Below, piece after piece: positions 1 through 7,863 of a stretch of DNA of 61,467 bases. The position numbers and the translations under genes were made by a program. The stretch spans positions 1 to 61,467 of the forward strand of contig DATMJI010000035.1 of assembly GCA_035553895.1 (NCBI GenBank), given 5' to 3'. Position 1 is the stretch's first letter; each line of letters starts with the position of its first letter. Source of the DNA: JADDRA01 sp035553895 (lineage in GTDB: Bacteria; Actinomycetota; Acidimicrobiia; Acidimicrobiales; CADCSY01). Under the pieces are notes generated by a model. That model saw nothing but the letters and a program-made list of their open reading frames with translations. It was not told where the DNA came from and made no database searches.

Positions 1-561
1 ACGTACGGGGCCACGGGGGAGCTCCCGGCGGCGGCCGACGAGCGTCAGTACGAGGTTGGCCACGGGCCCTGCGTCGATGCCGCCCAAGGGAACCAGTGGA
101 CCATCGTGGCCGACTGCCGGACCGACGACCGCTGGCCCGACGTCACCGGGCCCCTGGCGACGAAGGGCCTGCTCAGCTCCATGTCGATCCCGCTCCCCCT
201 CCATGAGGGCTCGGTGGGTGCACTCAACTCCTACGCCCGCACCCCGCGCGCCTTCGACGAGTCCGACGTCCCCCTGGGCGAGCAGTTCGCCGCGCTGGCG
301 GCGGTCACCGTGGCCAACGCCCGGTCCTACATCGATGCTGCCCGGGCGGCCGAGGGGATGCGCGAGGCCATGCGCTCCCGTTCGGTGATCGAGCAGGCCA
401 AGGGCATCATCATCGGCCGCACCGGCTGTAGCCCCGAGCGGGCCTTCGAGCTCTTGGTCCAGCAGTCCCAGCACGAGAACCGCAAGCTGCGCGAGGTCGC
501 CGCCAGCCTGGTGGCCCAGGCCGGCGGCCCGCGCCCGCCGGCTGCGCCGGCCGGGGGCTGA
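1..561 (+). CDS. GAF-ANTAR domain protein, 5' end missing
   Basis: The window opens inside this gene; 186 codons are visible and the start lies upstream. The first part reads as a GAF sensor domain (YEVGHGPCVDA resembles the usual GEGPC signature, followed by the strands of the fold). A short helix leads to an ANTAR domain at about visible residues 127-171 (IEQAKGIIIGRTGCSPERAF, with the conserved AKG and helical tail). In this family ANTAR binds paired RNA hairpins and prevents transcription termination, while GAF senses a small ligand. Two STAS proteins follow on the same strand, so it belongs to a regulatory patch. Ligand and RNA targets cannot be read from the sequence. Confidence 0.88.
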   Translation, partial: TYGATGELPAAADERQYEVGHGPCVDAAQGNQWTIVADCRTDDRWPDVTGPLATKGLLSSMSIPLPLHEGSVGALNSYARTPRAFDESDVPLGEQFAALAAVTVANARSYIDAARAAEGMREAMRSRSVIEQAKGIIIGRTGCSPERAFELLVQQSQHENRKLREVAASLVAQAGGPRPPAAPAGG

Positions 562-687
562 GGAGTCCGCCTGCACCTGGGATCGGCGTCCGGTAGACTG
601 GCGAGTGGTTCAGTAGTGAGCCTTCGCCTCGCTGCCTCGGCACTGCACCTGCAGCCAGTGCCGTAGACACCGATGGGAGGTACGCCG

Positions 688-1128
688 GTGCCGTCGTCGC
701 TGATCGCATCATCACTGGCACCGCTCTGCCGCCCGTTGGTGTGCCCGTCCGGGAACGGGGACCACCCGGTGCTGGCGGGGTCCACCGTAGCCGTGCGGAT
801 CACTGCGGCCGAGGACCCGGGCGAATGCGTGGCCGTGGTGGAGGGTGAGGTGGATCTGCTCAGCGCACCGCTGGTGGCCGAGCACCTCGCGTCGTGCGTC
901 GGCGGGGGTTGCCGGCGGCTCACCGTCGACCTGTCGGGCGTGAGCTTCCTCGGCGCATCGGGATTGTCGGTCCTGGTTGCGGCCAGCGAGGATCTGGGCC
1001 GGAGCGGTGGGCTCCTCGTCCTCCACCGGTCCCGCCCTCTGACCCGGCGCATGTTTGCCATCACCGGCATCGACCAGCTCCCCCACATCGAGGTCAGCGA
1101 CTGCTCCGTCGTCTCCGATGACCGTTGA
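688..1128 (+). CDS. STAS-domain protein (anti-sigma factor antagonist type)
   Basis: The 146-residue protein carries a STAS domain over about residues 25-135. DLSGVSFLGASGLSVL matches the phosphorylation-site loop of SpoIIAA/RsbV anti-anti-sigma factors, where the serine after GA is switched by an anti-sigma kinase. The start is set at GTG 688 because GGGAGG at 675-680 lies seven bases upstream; the ATG at 673 would overlap that ribosome site. The stop overlaps the start of the next STAS gene by 11 bases, so the two are probably co-translated. No partner RsbW-like kinase or sigma factor lies in the window. The role in sigma-factor release is inferred from the family. Confidence 0.82.
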   Translation: MPSSLIASSLAPLCRPLVCPSGNGDHPVLAGSTVAVRITAAEDPGECVAVVEGEVDLLSAPLVAEHLASCVGGGCRRLTVDLSGVSFLGASGLSVLVAASEDLGRSGGLLVLHRSRPLTRRMFAITGIDQLPHIEVSDCSVVSDDR

Positions 1129-1468
1129 GGTCCACGTCCGCCAAAATGACGAGGTGCTCGAGGTGTCGCTGTCGGGTGCCATCGACCGGGAGGTGGCCGA
1201 GGTGATCGACGGTGCCGTCCTGGCCGTGGCCGGCCGGACCCGCCTGACCCTGGTCAACCTCGACGGCGCCGTCCTCATCGATCGGGACGGGCTCCAGGCC
1301 ATGGTCAGGCGACTCGTCGACCAGGGAGGCACTGCCCGCGTCGGGCTGGTGTGCGGGCGAAGCGGCTCGGTGGAGCTGCTCCGGCGCTGGGGCATCTCCC
1401 ACCTGCTGCCCGTGTACCCCAGCTTCGACGACGCCCTCCGGCGGGAACCGTCGGCCGGGCCCGCCTAG
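1118..1468 (+). CDS. STAS-domain protein, atypical
   Basis: This 116-residue protein starts at ATG 1118 inside the end of the preceding STAS gene. It keeps the STAS layout: strand (VSLSGAIDREVAEVI), strand (LTLVNLDGAVLIDRDGLQAM), helix, then strand (VGLVCGRSGSVELLRRWGI). At the usual phosphorylation loop the protein reads LIDRDGLQAM, with aspartate where serine/threonine is normal, so it may not be phosphorylated or may mimic the phosphorylated form. Its stop codon overlaps that of the convergent STAS gene on the other strand. Function is inferred only from the fold. Confidence 0.72.
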   Translation: MTVEVHVRQNDEVLEVSLSGAIDREVAEVIDGAVLAVAGRTRLTLVNLDGAVLIDRDGLQAMVRRLVDQGGTARVGLVCGRSGSVELLRRWGISHLLPVYPSFDDALRREPSAGPA

Positions 1469-1995
1469 CGGCGACCGGCGGGCCGGCGACCGTCTCCGGC
1501 GGGGGACCCCAGCGTCCTCCAGCCGGCGCCGAACCCCAGCTGGTGATGGACCCGTGCCTGCAGGGCGTCGTTGATGCTGGAGAAGACGGGGAGGCCGCTG
1601 GGCCCGAACCGGCGCAGCAGTCGGCGCCCGCTCAGGCGCCGGCTCACCACGCAGAACTGGCGGTCGGCGCCCGTGAGGTCGTGCAGCCCCCCGACCAGGA
1701 CCTCGACGGCCGCCGGCTCGACGATGGTGAGCCGGCTGAGATCGGCCACCACGTGGTGGGCAAGGGGCCGGGCCCGCATCCCGTCGACGGCGGCGGCCGC
1801 CACCGCCGCGCTGCCCAGACCCCGGAGGGCGACCACGACGACGTCATCCGACAGCTCGTGGAGCTGGAAGGGCGCTCGGTGCTCGGAGGTGTCGATCGGG
1901 GGCGCCAGCACCGCGGTCGCCACCATCCTGGCGCTCCGGAGCCCCGGTGCACCTCTCTCAGTACCCGGCTCTGGGGCCGGTACGACCTCTGGCAT
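1465..1995 (-). CDS. STAS-like protein
   Basis: The product is 176 residues from ATG 1995, which has GAAGGG about nine bases upstream. After about 35 variable residues comes a STAS-like fold (VVVALRGLGSAAVAAAAV, HVVADLSRLTIVEPAAVEVL, FCVVSRRLSGRRLLRRFG). The site loop TIVEPAAVEVL has no serine or threonine at the usual position, so it is another non-canonical STAS member. It converges with the preceding STAS gene, their TAG stops overlapping in a shared CTAG, and lies downstream of the heptose operon with an 87-base gap. It may be transcribed with that operon or from its own promoter; no clear promoter was found. Confidence 0.6.
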   Translation of the reverse strand: MPEVVPAPEPGTERGAPGLRSARMVATAVLAPPIDTSEHRAPFQLHELSDDVVVVALRGLGSAAVAAAAVDGMRARPLAHHVVADLSRLTIVEPAAVEVLVGGLHDLTGADRQFCVVSRRLSGRRLLRRFGPSGLPVFSSINDALQARVHHQLGFGAGWRTLGSPAGDGRRPAGRR

Positions 1996-2082
1996 GCGGC
2001 ATGTCCCTTCGCTGGGGTCGATGCTGCGCCGCCAGGGTCCGGGGGGGCGTTGCCCCTCCAGTCTACCCACCCGCCAGGTTCG

Positions 2083-3048
2083 CTACCGGGTGGCTGCGGT
2101 CGGCCCGGGCACGCCACCCGGGCCGCCCAGGTGCTGCAGCGCATCGAGGACGTCGTTCACCCCGATGGCCAGCAGGCCCGGGGCCGGGGCGCCGGCGTGG
2201 GGATCCGAGGTCTGCCCGGCCCAGAGCACGGCGTGGGGACCACTGGGCGGTGGTCCCCAGCGGGCGGGTGCGGTCGGACCGAAGAGGACCACGGACGGCC
2301 GCCCCAGGGCGGACGCCAGGTGGGCGACGCCGGTGTCGCCACAGACGACCCGGCCGGCTCCGTGCACCAGGTGCACCAGCTCCCGCAGCGATGTCCGCCC
2401 GGCGAGGACGGAGTCCGGGCCGAGGCCGGCGTCCCGGGCGACGGAAGCCGCCAGGACCGCTTCCGCCCCCGTCCCGGTGATGGCCACCCGGCGCCCGGCG
2501 CCGGCCTCGGCGGCGGCGACCGCCGCCCAGCGCTCGGCCGGCCAGCACCGGGCTCCGCTGGAGGCCCCCGGGTGGATGATCGTGGCCCCGGCCAGGGCGG
2601 CCAGCCCCGCCGGTGCCGGCGCCGGGACGCCCAGGCGGAAGTCCTCGGGATCGGCAGGGATGCCGTGGTGCTCGAGCAACCGGCACCACCGGACCCGTTC
2701 GTGATCGCGGTCGTCCCAGGCCGGACCTCCGGCCACCTCGAAGGCGATCAGGCAGCCGGGCCGGCTCGCCCGCAGCAGCTCGGTCGAGCGAGGTCCCCGG
2801 CCGTGGAGATTGACGGCCAGGGCGGCGCCGGCGAGAACGGGGTCGAGGGGGACGAGCCCGGGTGTGTCGATCACGGCGTCGACGGCCCCGGTGAGCGCCG
2901 CCAGCGGTGCCAGCGCGGCCGGGGCGGCCAGGAGCCGGCGCCGGCGGGGAAAGGCCCGGGCCAGCGCTCGCAGGGCGGGGACGGCGGTGAGGAGGTCGCC
3001 GAGGTGCAGCGCCCGCAGCACCACGACGGCTCCCGGCGCCGCCCTCAC
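2083..3048 (-). CDS. Glycosyltransferase family 9 (ADP-heptose heptosyltransferase-like)
   Basis: The 321-residue protein has two Rossmann domains typical of GT9. The N-terminus VVVLRALHLGDLL is the family's RxxxLGDxL acceptor-side motif; IHPGASSG begins near residue 158 and VCGDTGVAHLASALG near 235-249, with GDTGxAH being the ADP-heptose binding signature. In Gram-negative bacteria such enzymes move heptose from ADP-heptose onto LPS core; here the acceptor is unknown. The GTG start overlaps the SDR stop as GTGA, so it is the last coupled gene of the heptose operon. Presence of gmhA and hldE upstream supports ADP-heptose as donor. Confidence 0.88.
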   Translation of the reverse strand: MRAAPGAVVVLRALHLGDLLTAVPALRALARAFPRRRRLLAAPAALAPLAALTGAVDAVIDTPGLVPLDPVLAGAALAVNLHGRGPRSTELLRASRPGCLIAFEVAGGPAWDDRDHERVRWCRLLEHHGIPADPEDFRLGVPAPAPAGLAALAGATIIHPGASSGARCWPAERWAAVAAAEAGAGRRVAITGTGAEAVLAASVARDAGLGPDSVLAGRTSLRELVHLVHGAGRVVCGDTGVAHLASALGRPSVVLFGPTAPARWGPPPSGPHAVLWAGQTSDPHAGAPAPGLLAIGVNDVLDALQHLGGPGGVPGPTAATR

Positions 3049-3737
3049 GGCCAGGAGCTCTCCTGGGGCGAGGTCACCACCAGCTCGCGGATCTCGCAGC
3101 CCGGCGCCTGCTCGAGCGCCACCACTACCGCCGCCGCTACCCGCTGGGGGTCGGCCAGGTCGGCGTCGGGCCCGGGCCGGTACTGGGCCTCGCGCCGGTC
3201 GAAGAAGTGCGTCTCCATCCCGCCCGGCGTGAGGAGGGTGACGCCGACTCGACCCTGGAGCTCGGCGGTGAGGGCCCGGGTGAAGCCCACCACCCCGAAC
3301 TTCGAGGCGCAGTAGGCGGTGGCGCCGCCCACCGCCCGGTGTCCCAGGGTCGAGGACACCGTGACCACCTTGCCCCGGGCCGGGATCAGCCAGGGCAGGG
3401 CGGCCCGGATCACCGCCGCCGTGCCCAGGAGGTTCACGGCGACGACGCGCTCCCAGGTGTCGGTGTCGAGTTCGGCGAGGTGACCGGGGACGTCGATGCC
3501 CGCCGAGGTCACGACGGCGTCGATGCGCCCGAGGTCGTCACCCACGCGCCGCAAGGCCTGCTCGGCGTCCTTGGCGCTGGCCAGGTCGACCTGCTGGTAG
3601 GGCCAGGGCCCGGCCGGGGGGCGGACGTCGAGGGCGGCCGGCTGCCAGCCGGCCCGGTGCGCCGCCCAGGCGACCGCCTCGCCGAGGCCGGACGAGGCAC
3701 CGGTGACGACGACGACGGGACGGTCAGGGCTGGACAT
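3045..3737 (-). CDS. Short-chain dehydrogenase/reductase
   Basis: This is a 230-residue classical SDR. The cofactor motif TGASSGLGEA is at residues 12-21, the active-site serine near 128-129 (TVSST) and YCASK at 142-146. The start is placed at ATG 3737 (MSSPDRP), which overlaps the end of hldE by 14 bases; the longer reading frame upstream has no recognisable domain. It is not the extended-SDR type of HldD, the ADP-heptose 6-epimerase, so the pathway probably stops at the D,D-heptose. The enzyme could modify the sugar or its lipid carrier; substrate unknown. Confidence 0.85.
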   Translation of the reverse strand: MSSPDRPVVVVTGASSGLGEAVAWAAHRAGWQPAALDVRPPAGPWPYQQVDLASAKDAEQALRRVGDDLGRIDAVVTSAGIDVPGHLAELDTDTWERVVAVNLLGTAAVIRAALPWLIPARGKVVTVSSTLGHRAVGGATAYCASKFGVVGFTRALTAELQGRVGVTLLTPGGMETHFFDRREAQYRPGPDADLADPQRVAAAVVVALEQAPGCEIRELVVTSPQESSWP

Positions 3738-5091
3738 GGCGGGATGCCTCCTCGAGGAGTCGGGTGGTGGATCGGCCCGAGACGTAGGGCACCACGACGG
3801 CGCACCCACCCCAGGCGGCCAGGGTGGCGGCTTCGGGAAGCTCGGCCCCGCCGTAGTCGCCGCCCTTGACGAAGACGTGCGGGCGCAGCGAGCCCAGGGC
3901 GGCGGCTGGGGTGTCCTCGTCGAAGACGTGGACGGCGTCGACCGACCGCAGCGAGCGCAGCACCGCCGCCCGGTCGGCGGCCGGTTGGCGGGGACGGTCG
4001 GGTCCCTTGAGCCGGCGCACGCTGGCGTCGCTGTTGAGGCACACGATCAGGCAGTCGCCCAGGCGGCGGGCGGCCTCGAGGGTGGCGACGTGGCCGGGGT
4101 GCAGCAGGTCGAAGCACCCGCCGGTGGCCACGACCGTGCCCCCGGCGGCGCGGACGCCCGCCGCCAGGTCCCCGGCCGAGGACGGGGCCGGCTGGGGCTC
4201 GGGTGGGGCCCACCCACCGGCACCCCCGCCCGCCACGAACGCCGAGGCGGCCGCCACCGCCACCTCCACCGCCTCGCTCACCACCGCACCACCGGCCAGG
4301 GCGAGGGCGGCGGCCCCGGCGAAGCGGTCACCCGCCCCGCACGGGTCGCCACCGGCGACGGGCGGGGCGGGCACCACCAGCGCCGGGCTGTCCCCGCCGG
4401 CGAGCAGGGCGCCACCTGCACCGCGGGTCACGGCCACCGCCGTCACCCCCCAGCGAGCGGCGAGGACGGCGGCTCGCCGGGCCAGCACCGCCAGGCCCTC
4501 ACCCTCGGCCTCGGGGACCAGCCGGGCCACCTCGGCGGCGTTGGGGGTGGCCAGGCGCACCCCAGGGACGGGCTGGGGGCCCCGGGGGTGGGGGTCCCAC
4601 ACCACGGGTACCGCGGCCCGCAGCGAGACCAGCTGGTCCCGCAGGGCCGGTTGGGCGGCGACGCCGCGGCCGTAGTCGGCCACCACGATGGCATCGGCGC
4701 CGGCCAGGGCCTCGACCACGGCCGGCCCAGGCGCCCCCACGGGGCCCGGCGCACCGCCGCGGTCGAGGCGCAGGAGCGACTGGTCGCCGCTGCGCAGGCG
4801 GACCCGCTCGGCGGTGGCACCGTCGAGGGTCAGGGCGGCCACGTCGACCCCGCCGGCGGCGAGCAGGCGGGCGACCTCGCCACCGGCCTCGTCGGTGGCG
4901 AGGGCGGTGACCAGGGTGACGGTGGCACCCTCGCCGGCCAGCAGCGAGGCGGCCAGCGCCGCCCCGCCCGGCCGGACCCGTTCGCCGTCCTGGTCGAGCA
5001 CCGGGACCGGGGCGTCGGGGCACACCCGCTCGACGGTGCCCGAGACGTCGCGGTCGACGAGGGTGTCGCCGACAACGACCACCCGCCTCAC
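3724..5091 (-). CDS. hldE: Bifunctional heptose 7-phosphate kinase / heptose 1-phosphate adenylyltransferase
   Basis: At 455 residues this has the HldE (RfaE) two-domain layout. Residues 1-300 form a PfkB/ribokinase-type kinase with the GAGD catalytic motif at 252-255 (D255 the likely base). Residues about 317-455 form a nucleotidyltransferase with TGGCFDLLHPGH (HxGH-type) near 326-337. It phosphorylates heptose 7-phosphate at C1 and later adenylylates the 1-phosphate after GmhB has removed the 7-phosphate. The GTG start overlaps the gmhA stop as GTGA. Full-length bifunctional HldE is common in Gram-negatives and less usual in actinobacteria. Confidence 0.92.
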   Translation of the reverse strand: MRRVVVVGDTLVDRDVSGTVERVCPDAPVPVLDQDGERVRPGGAALAASLLAGEGATVTLVTALATDEAGGEVARLLAAGGVDVAALTLDGATAERVRLRSGDQSLLRLDRGGAPGPVGAPGPAVVEALAGADAIVVADYGRGVAAQPALRDQLVSLRAAVPVVWDPHPRGPQPVPGVRLATPNAAEVARLVPEAEGEGLAVLARRAAVLAARWGVTAVAVTRGAGGALLAGGDSPALVVPAPPVAGGDPCGAGDRFAGAAALALAGGAVVSEAVEVAVAAASAFVAGGGAGGWAPPEPQPAPSSAGDLAAGVRAAGGTVVATGGCFDLLHPGHVATLEAARRLGDCLIVCLNSDASVRRLKGPDRPRQPAADRAAVLRSLRSVDAVHVFDEDTPAAALGSLRPHVFVKGGDYGGAELPEAATLAAWGGCAVVVPYVSGRSTTRLLEEASRHVQP

Positions 5092-5693
5092 CCCTGCACC
5101 TCCAGCGCCCTGGACGCGCCTACGGCGACGTCGACGGCGGCGCAGAGCAGGTGCACGGCGACCTGGTGGACCTCCTGGACGGTGGCGGTGTACGGGGCGT
5201 CGACGGACACGGCGTCGTCGGCCAGCGCCACCAGGGGATTGGGGGACCGGCCGGTGAGGGCCCAGGTGCGCAGGCCGCGCTCGGTGCCGGCCCGCACGGC
5301 GGCGAGGACGTTGGGGCTGCGGCCCGAGGTGGAGAGGGCCACGAGGATGTCCCCCGGTCGCCCGTGGGCCCGGACCTGGCGGGCGTAGAGCTCGTCGGGG
5401 GGGTAATCGTTGGCGATGGCGGTGAGGGCCGAGGTCTCGGCGTGCAGGGAGATGGCGCTGAGGGGCTGGCGCTCGTCGCGGTAGCGGCCCACCAGCTCTG
5501 ACGTGAGGTGCTGGGCCTGGGCGGCGCTGCCGCCGTTGCCCACGGCCAGCAGGCGCCCGCCGCCGCAGAGGACCCGGGCGGCGTGGGTGCCCCAGCCCTC
5601 GAGGCGGGCCAGGTCGGCTTCGAGGGCGACCAGGGGGCGCCGGAGGGCGGCCAGGTGGGCCCGGCCGGCGGGAAGGCTCGAACCGCCGCTCAT
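5088..5693 (-). CDS. gmhA: Sedoheptulose-7-phosphate isomerase
   Basis: The 201-residue SIS-domain protein is the length of GmhA. Visible features are NGGSAA at 53-58, STSG at 121-124 in the phosphate-binding loop, and four residues that match the zinc/active-site set of E. coli GmhA: H62, E66, Q173 and H181. It converts sedoheptulose 7-phosphate to D-glycero-D-manno-heptose 7-phosphate, the first committed step of the pathway. The ATG start overlaps the stop of the upstream glycosyltransferase as ATGA, and its own stop overlaps the hldE start. Confidence 0.92.
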   Translation of the reverse strand: MSGGSSLPAGRAHLAALRRPLVALEADLARLEGWGTHAARVLCGGGRLLAVGNGGSAAQAQHLTSELVGRYRDERQPLSAISLHAETSALTAIANDYPPDELYARQVRAHGRPGDILVALSTSGRSPNVLAAVRAGTERGLRTWALTGRSPNPLVALADDAVSVDAPYTATVQEVHQVAVHLLCAAVDVAVGASRALEVQG

Positions 5694-6901
5694 GGCGTTC
5701 GCCTTGCCGCCGCCGGCTCGACGTCGGCCAGGGCCTGGACGGCGCTGAGGGTCTCGGTGGCGATGTGGTCCCAGGAGAAGCGCTGGGCCCGCCGGCGACC
5801 GGACTGGCCGAGCCGACACCGCGCCACCGGGTCGCCCAGGAGCCGGCGCAGGGCGGCGGCGATGGCCGCCGGCGACCGGGGGGGCACGTGGGCGCCGGTG
5901 ACGCCGTCGACGACCGTCTCGGCCAGGCCCCCGACGGCGGAGGCCACCACGGCCACGCCGCAGGCCATGGCCTCGAGGGCGGTGATGCCGAAGGGCTCGT
6001 ACCACGGCGTGGTCACGAACACGTCGGCCGAGCGCAGCAGCGCCGGTACGCCGGGGCGGGGGACGGCACCGAGGAGCTGTACCCGCTCCCCCAGGCCCAG
6101 CCGGTCGGCCAGGGCCACGAAGCGCTGGGCCTCGGGATCGTCGTCGACCATCCCCGCCGGGGGGCCGCCCGCCACCACCAGCTCGGCGTCGGGAACCATC
6201 GCCATGGCCTCGATGAGGTTGCCGATGCCCTTGCGCTCCACCAGCCGGCTGACGGCCACCACCCGGGGGCGGCCCCCGCGGCGGGGGGTGCGGGGGCCGT
6301 GAGGGTGGAAGTGCCCCATGTCGACGCCGCAGGGCACGACGGAGATCCGCTCATCGTGGGCCCCCATGGCCAGCAGCTCCCGCCGCTCGTCGCCGCTGGT
6401 GGCGATGAGGCGGTCGACGTGGCGGGCCAGCCGGCGCTCGATAGCCAGGCGCGGCGGCGGGCTGGTGTCGGCCGTGCCCTGGTGGCGCCGCTTCACCGTG
6501 CCGAGAGCGTGGAAGGTGTGGGCCAGCGGGATGCCGAGCGCACCGGTCGCCTCCAGGGCGGCCAGGCCCGACATCCAGAAGTGGGAGTGGACCACGTCGG
6601 GCCGGTCCTGCGACCACTGCCGGGCGAGATCCTCGGCGAAGGGGGCCATGGTGGGCAGGAGGTCGTCCTTGGCCAGCGGGGCGGCGGGACCGGCGTCGAC
6701 GTGGTCGACCCAGACCCCCGGGGCGAAGGCCACCCGGCGGGGCAGGAGGGGATCGTCCCGGCGGGTGTGGACCACGACCTCGACGCCCTGGCGGGCCAGG
6801 GCCCGGGCCAAGTCGGCGACGTGGACGTTCTGGCCACCGGCGTCGACGCCGCCCAGCAGGGCCAGCGGGCTGGCGTGTTCGGAGACCATGGCGATCCTCA
6901 C
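5690..6901 (-). CDS. Glycosyltransferase family 4
   Basis: The 403-residue protein is a GT-B enzyme of the GT4 type. The N-terminal domain has GGVDAGGQNVHVADLARAL, a glycine-rich acceptor loop seen in sucrose-phosphate-synthase and MshA-like members. The C-terminal donor domain has VAVSRLVERKGI and the EPFGITALEAMACG motif whose two glutamates hold the nucleotide sugar. GTG start, GTGA overlap with the preceding glycosyltransferase, and ATGA overlap with gmhA place it in the middle of the heptose operon. Donor sugar is not predictable; ADP-heptose or UDP/GDP-sugars are possible. Confidence 0.87.
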   Translation of the reverse strand: MRIAMVSEHASPLALLGGVDAGGQNVHVADLARALARQGVEVVVHTRRDDPLLPRRVAFAPGVWVDHVDAGPAAPLAKDDLLPTMAPFAEDLARQWSQDRPDVVHSHFWMSGLAALEATGALGIPLAHTFHALGTVKRRHQGTADTSPPPRLAIERRLARHVDRLIATSGDERRELLAMGAHDERISVVPCGVDMGHFHPHGPRTPRRGGRPRVVAVSRLVERKGIGNLIEAMAMVPDAELVVAGGPPAGMVDDDPEAQRFVALADRLGLGERVQLLGAVPRPGVPALLRSADVFVTTPWYEPFGITALEAMACGVAVVASAVGGLAETVVDGVTGAHVPPRSPAAIAAALRRLLGDPVARCRLGQSGRRRAQRFSWDHIATETLSAVQALADVEPAAARRTP

Positions 6902-7863
6902 CGTGCCACCCCGGCCAGCAGTGCGTCCCAGTCGGCCAGGAAACGTTCCAGGCCGTAGCGCTCGAGCACCGCCGCCCGCGCCGCCTTGCCCACCCGGCGG
7001 GCGTCCTCGGGGTCGTCGACGAAGTGCTGGAGGGCGTCGCCGAGCACGGCGAGGTCGTTGGAGACCACACCGGCCGAGGGCGGCACTGCCACCGGCACCT
7101 CGGTGGTGGCCAGGGCGACGACGGGCATGCCCAGGTGCATGGCCTCGATGAGGGCGAGCCCCAGCGAGGTCCAGCGCACGGGATGGAGGTAGACCCGGCG
7201 CCGGGCCAGCTCGGCGTGCATCCGGTGCTGGGGCACGTCGCCGTAGGCGGTGATGTCGTGGCCCCGCTTTTGCTGCTCCCCGGCGAAGCCGGTGCTGCCC
7301 ATGCCGAAGAGGTCGATGCCGACCCGGGCGGCGAAGGCGCCCAGCAGGTCGGAGCCGGTCACCCGGTTGCGGCGCCCGGCCTCGTTGACGACCACGGCCG
7401 CCCGTTCCCGTTCGCCGCCGTAGCGGTGGCCGGGGTCGACGATGCCGTGCTCGATCACCACCGTGGGCGTGGAGCCGCAGTCCCAGAACAACCGGTTGGT
7501 GTGGGTCACGTGGACCACGGTGAGGTCATCGCGGTCAGCCGCCGGGTGGCGCAGGTCGGCGATGCGCCCCTGCGGCGCGTTGTGCTCCACCCACACCGCG
7601 GGCAGGTCACGCCCCGGTCGCCGCCCGAGCCAGGCAGCCGCCAACTCCTCGTCCCGGGGGCGCTGGAGGATCACCACGTCGACGTCCTCGTGGCCCAGTT
7701 GGGCCGGTGTGCGCTCGACGGCTGACGCCGGCCATTCCCAGGTACGGGCTCGGCCCCGCCCGTCGGGGCCCCGGCCACCGTCAACCGGGATCAGGTAGCG
7801 ATGCGGTCCCTGGACCAGCGCCGTGGTCCACGAGCCGTGCACGTGCCACACCAGGACGTTCAT
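6898..7863 (-). CDS. Glycosyltransferase (GT-B fold, GT4/GT1-like)
   Basis: This 321-residue protein starts at ATG 7863, overlapping the stop of the upstream GT9 gene. It opens MNVLVWHVHGSW, a first Rossmann strand, and has the C-terminal donor domain elements RVYLHPVRWTSLGLALIEAM and GMPVVALATTEVP, a form of the ExxxxxE region of family 4 enzymes. The N-terminal half also resembles proteins annotated as glycosyltransferases acting on cell-surface glycans. Part of the nine-gene coupled operon. Acceptor and donor unknown. Confidence 0.8.
   Translation of the reverse strand: MNVLVWHVHGSWTTALVQGPHRYLIPVDGGRGPDGRGRARTWEWPASAVERTPAQLGHEDVDVVILQRPRDEELAAAWLGRRPGRDLPAVWVEHNAPQGRIADLRHPAADRDDLTVVHVTHTNRLFWDCGSTPTVVIEHGIVDPGHRYGGERERAAVVVNEAGRRNRVTGSDLLGAFAARVGIDLFGMGSTGFAGEQQKRGHDITAYGDVPQHRMHAELARRRVYLHPVRWTSLGLALIEAMHLGMPVVALATTEVPVAVPPSAGVVSNDLAVLGDALQHFVDDPEDARRVGKAARAAVLERYGLERFLADWDALLAGVAR

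Noticed and set aside
1351..3315. Long open frame of 654 codons on the plus strand
   Set aside because: It is antisense to the STAS, GT9 and SDR genes, has glycine/arginine/proline-rich nonsense composition and no domain. Long antisense frames are expected in such GC-rich DNA.
3045..3737. SDR as HldD (ADP-heptose 6-epimerase)
   Set aside because: It is a short classical SDR of 230 residues with YCASK; HldD is an extended SDR of about 310 residues.
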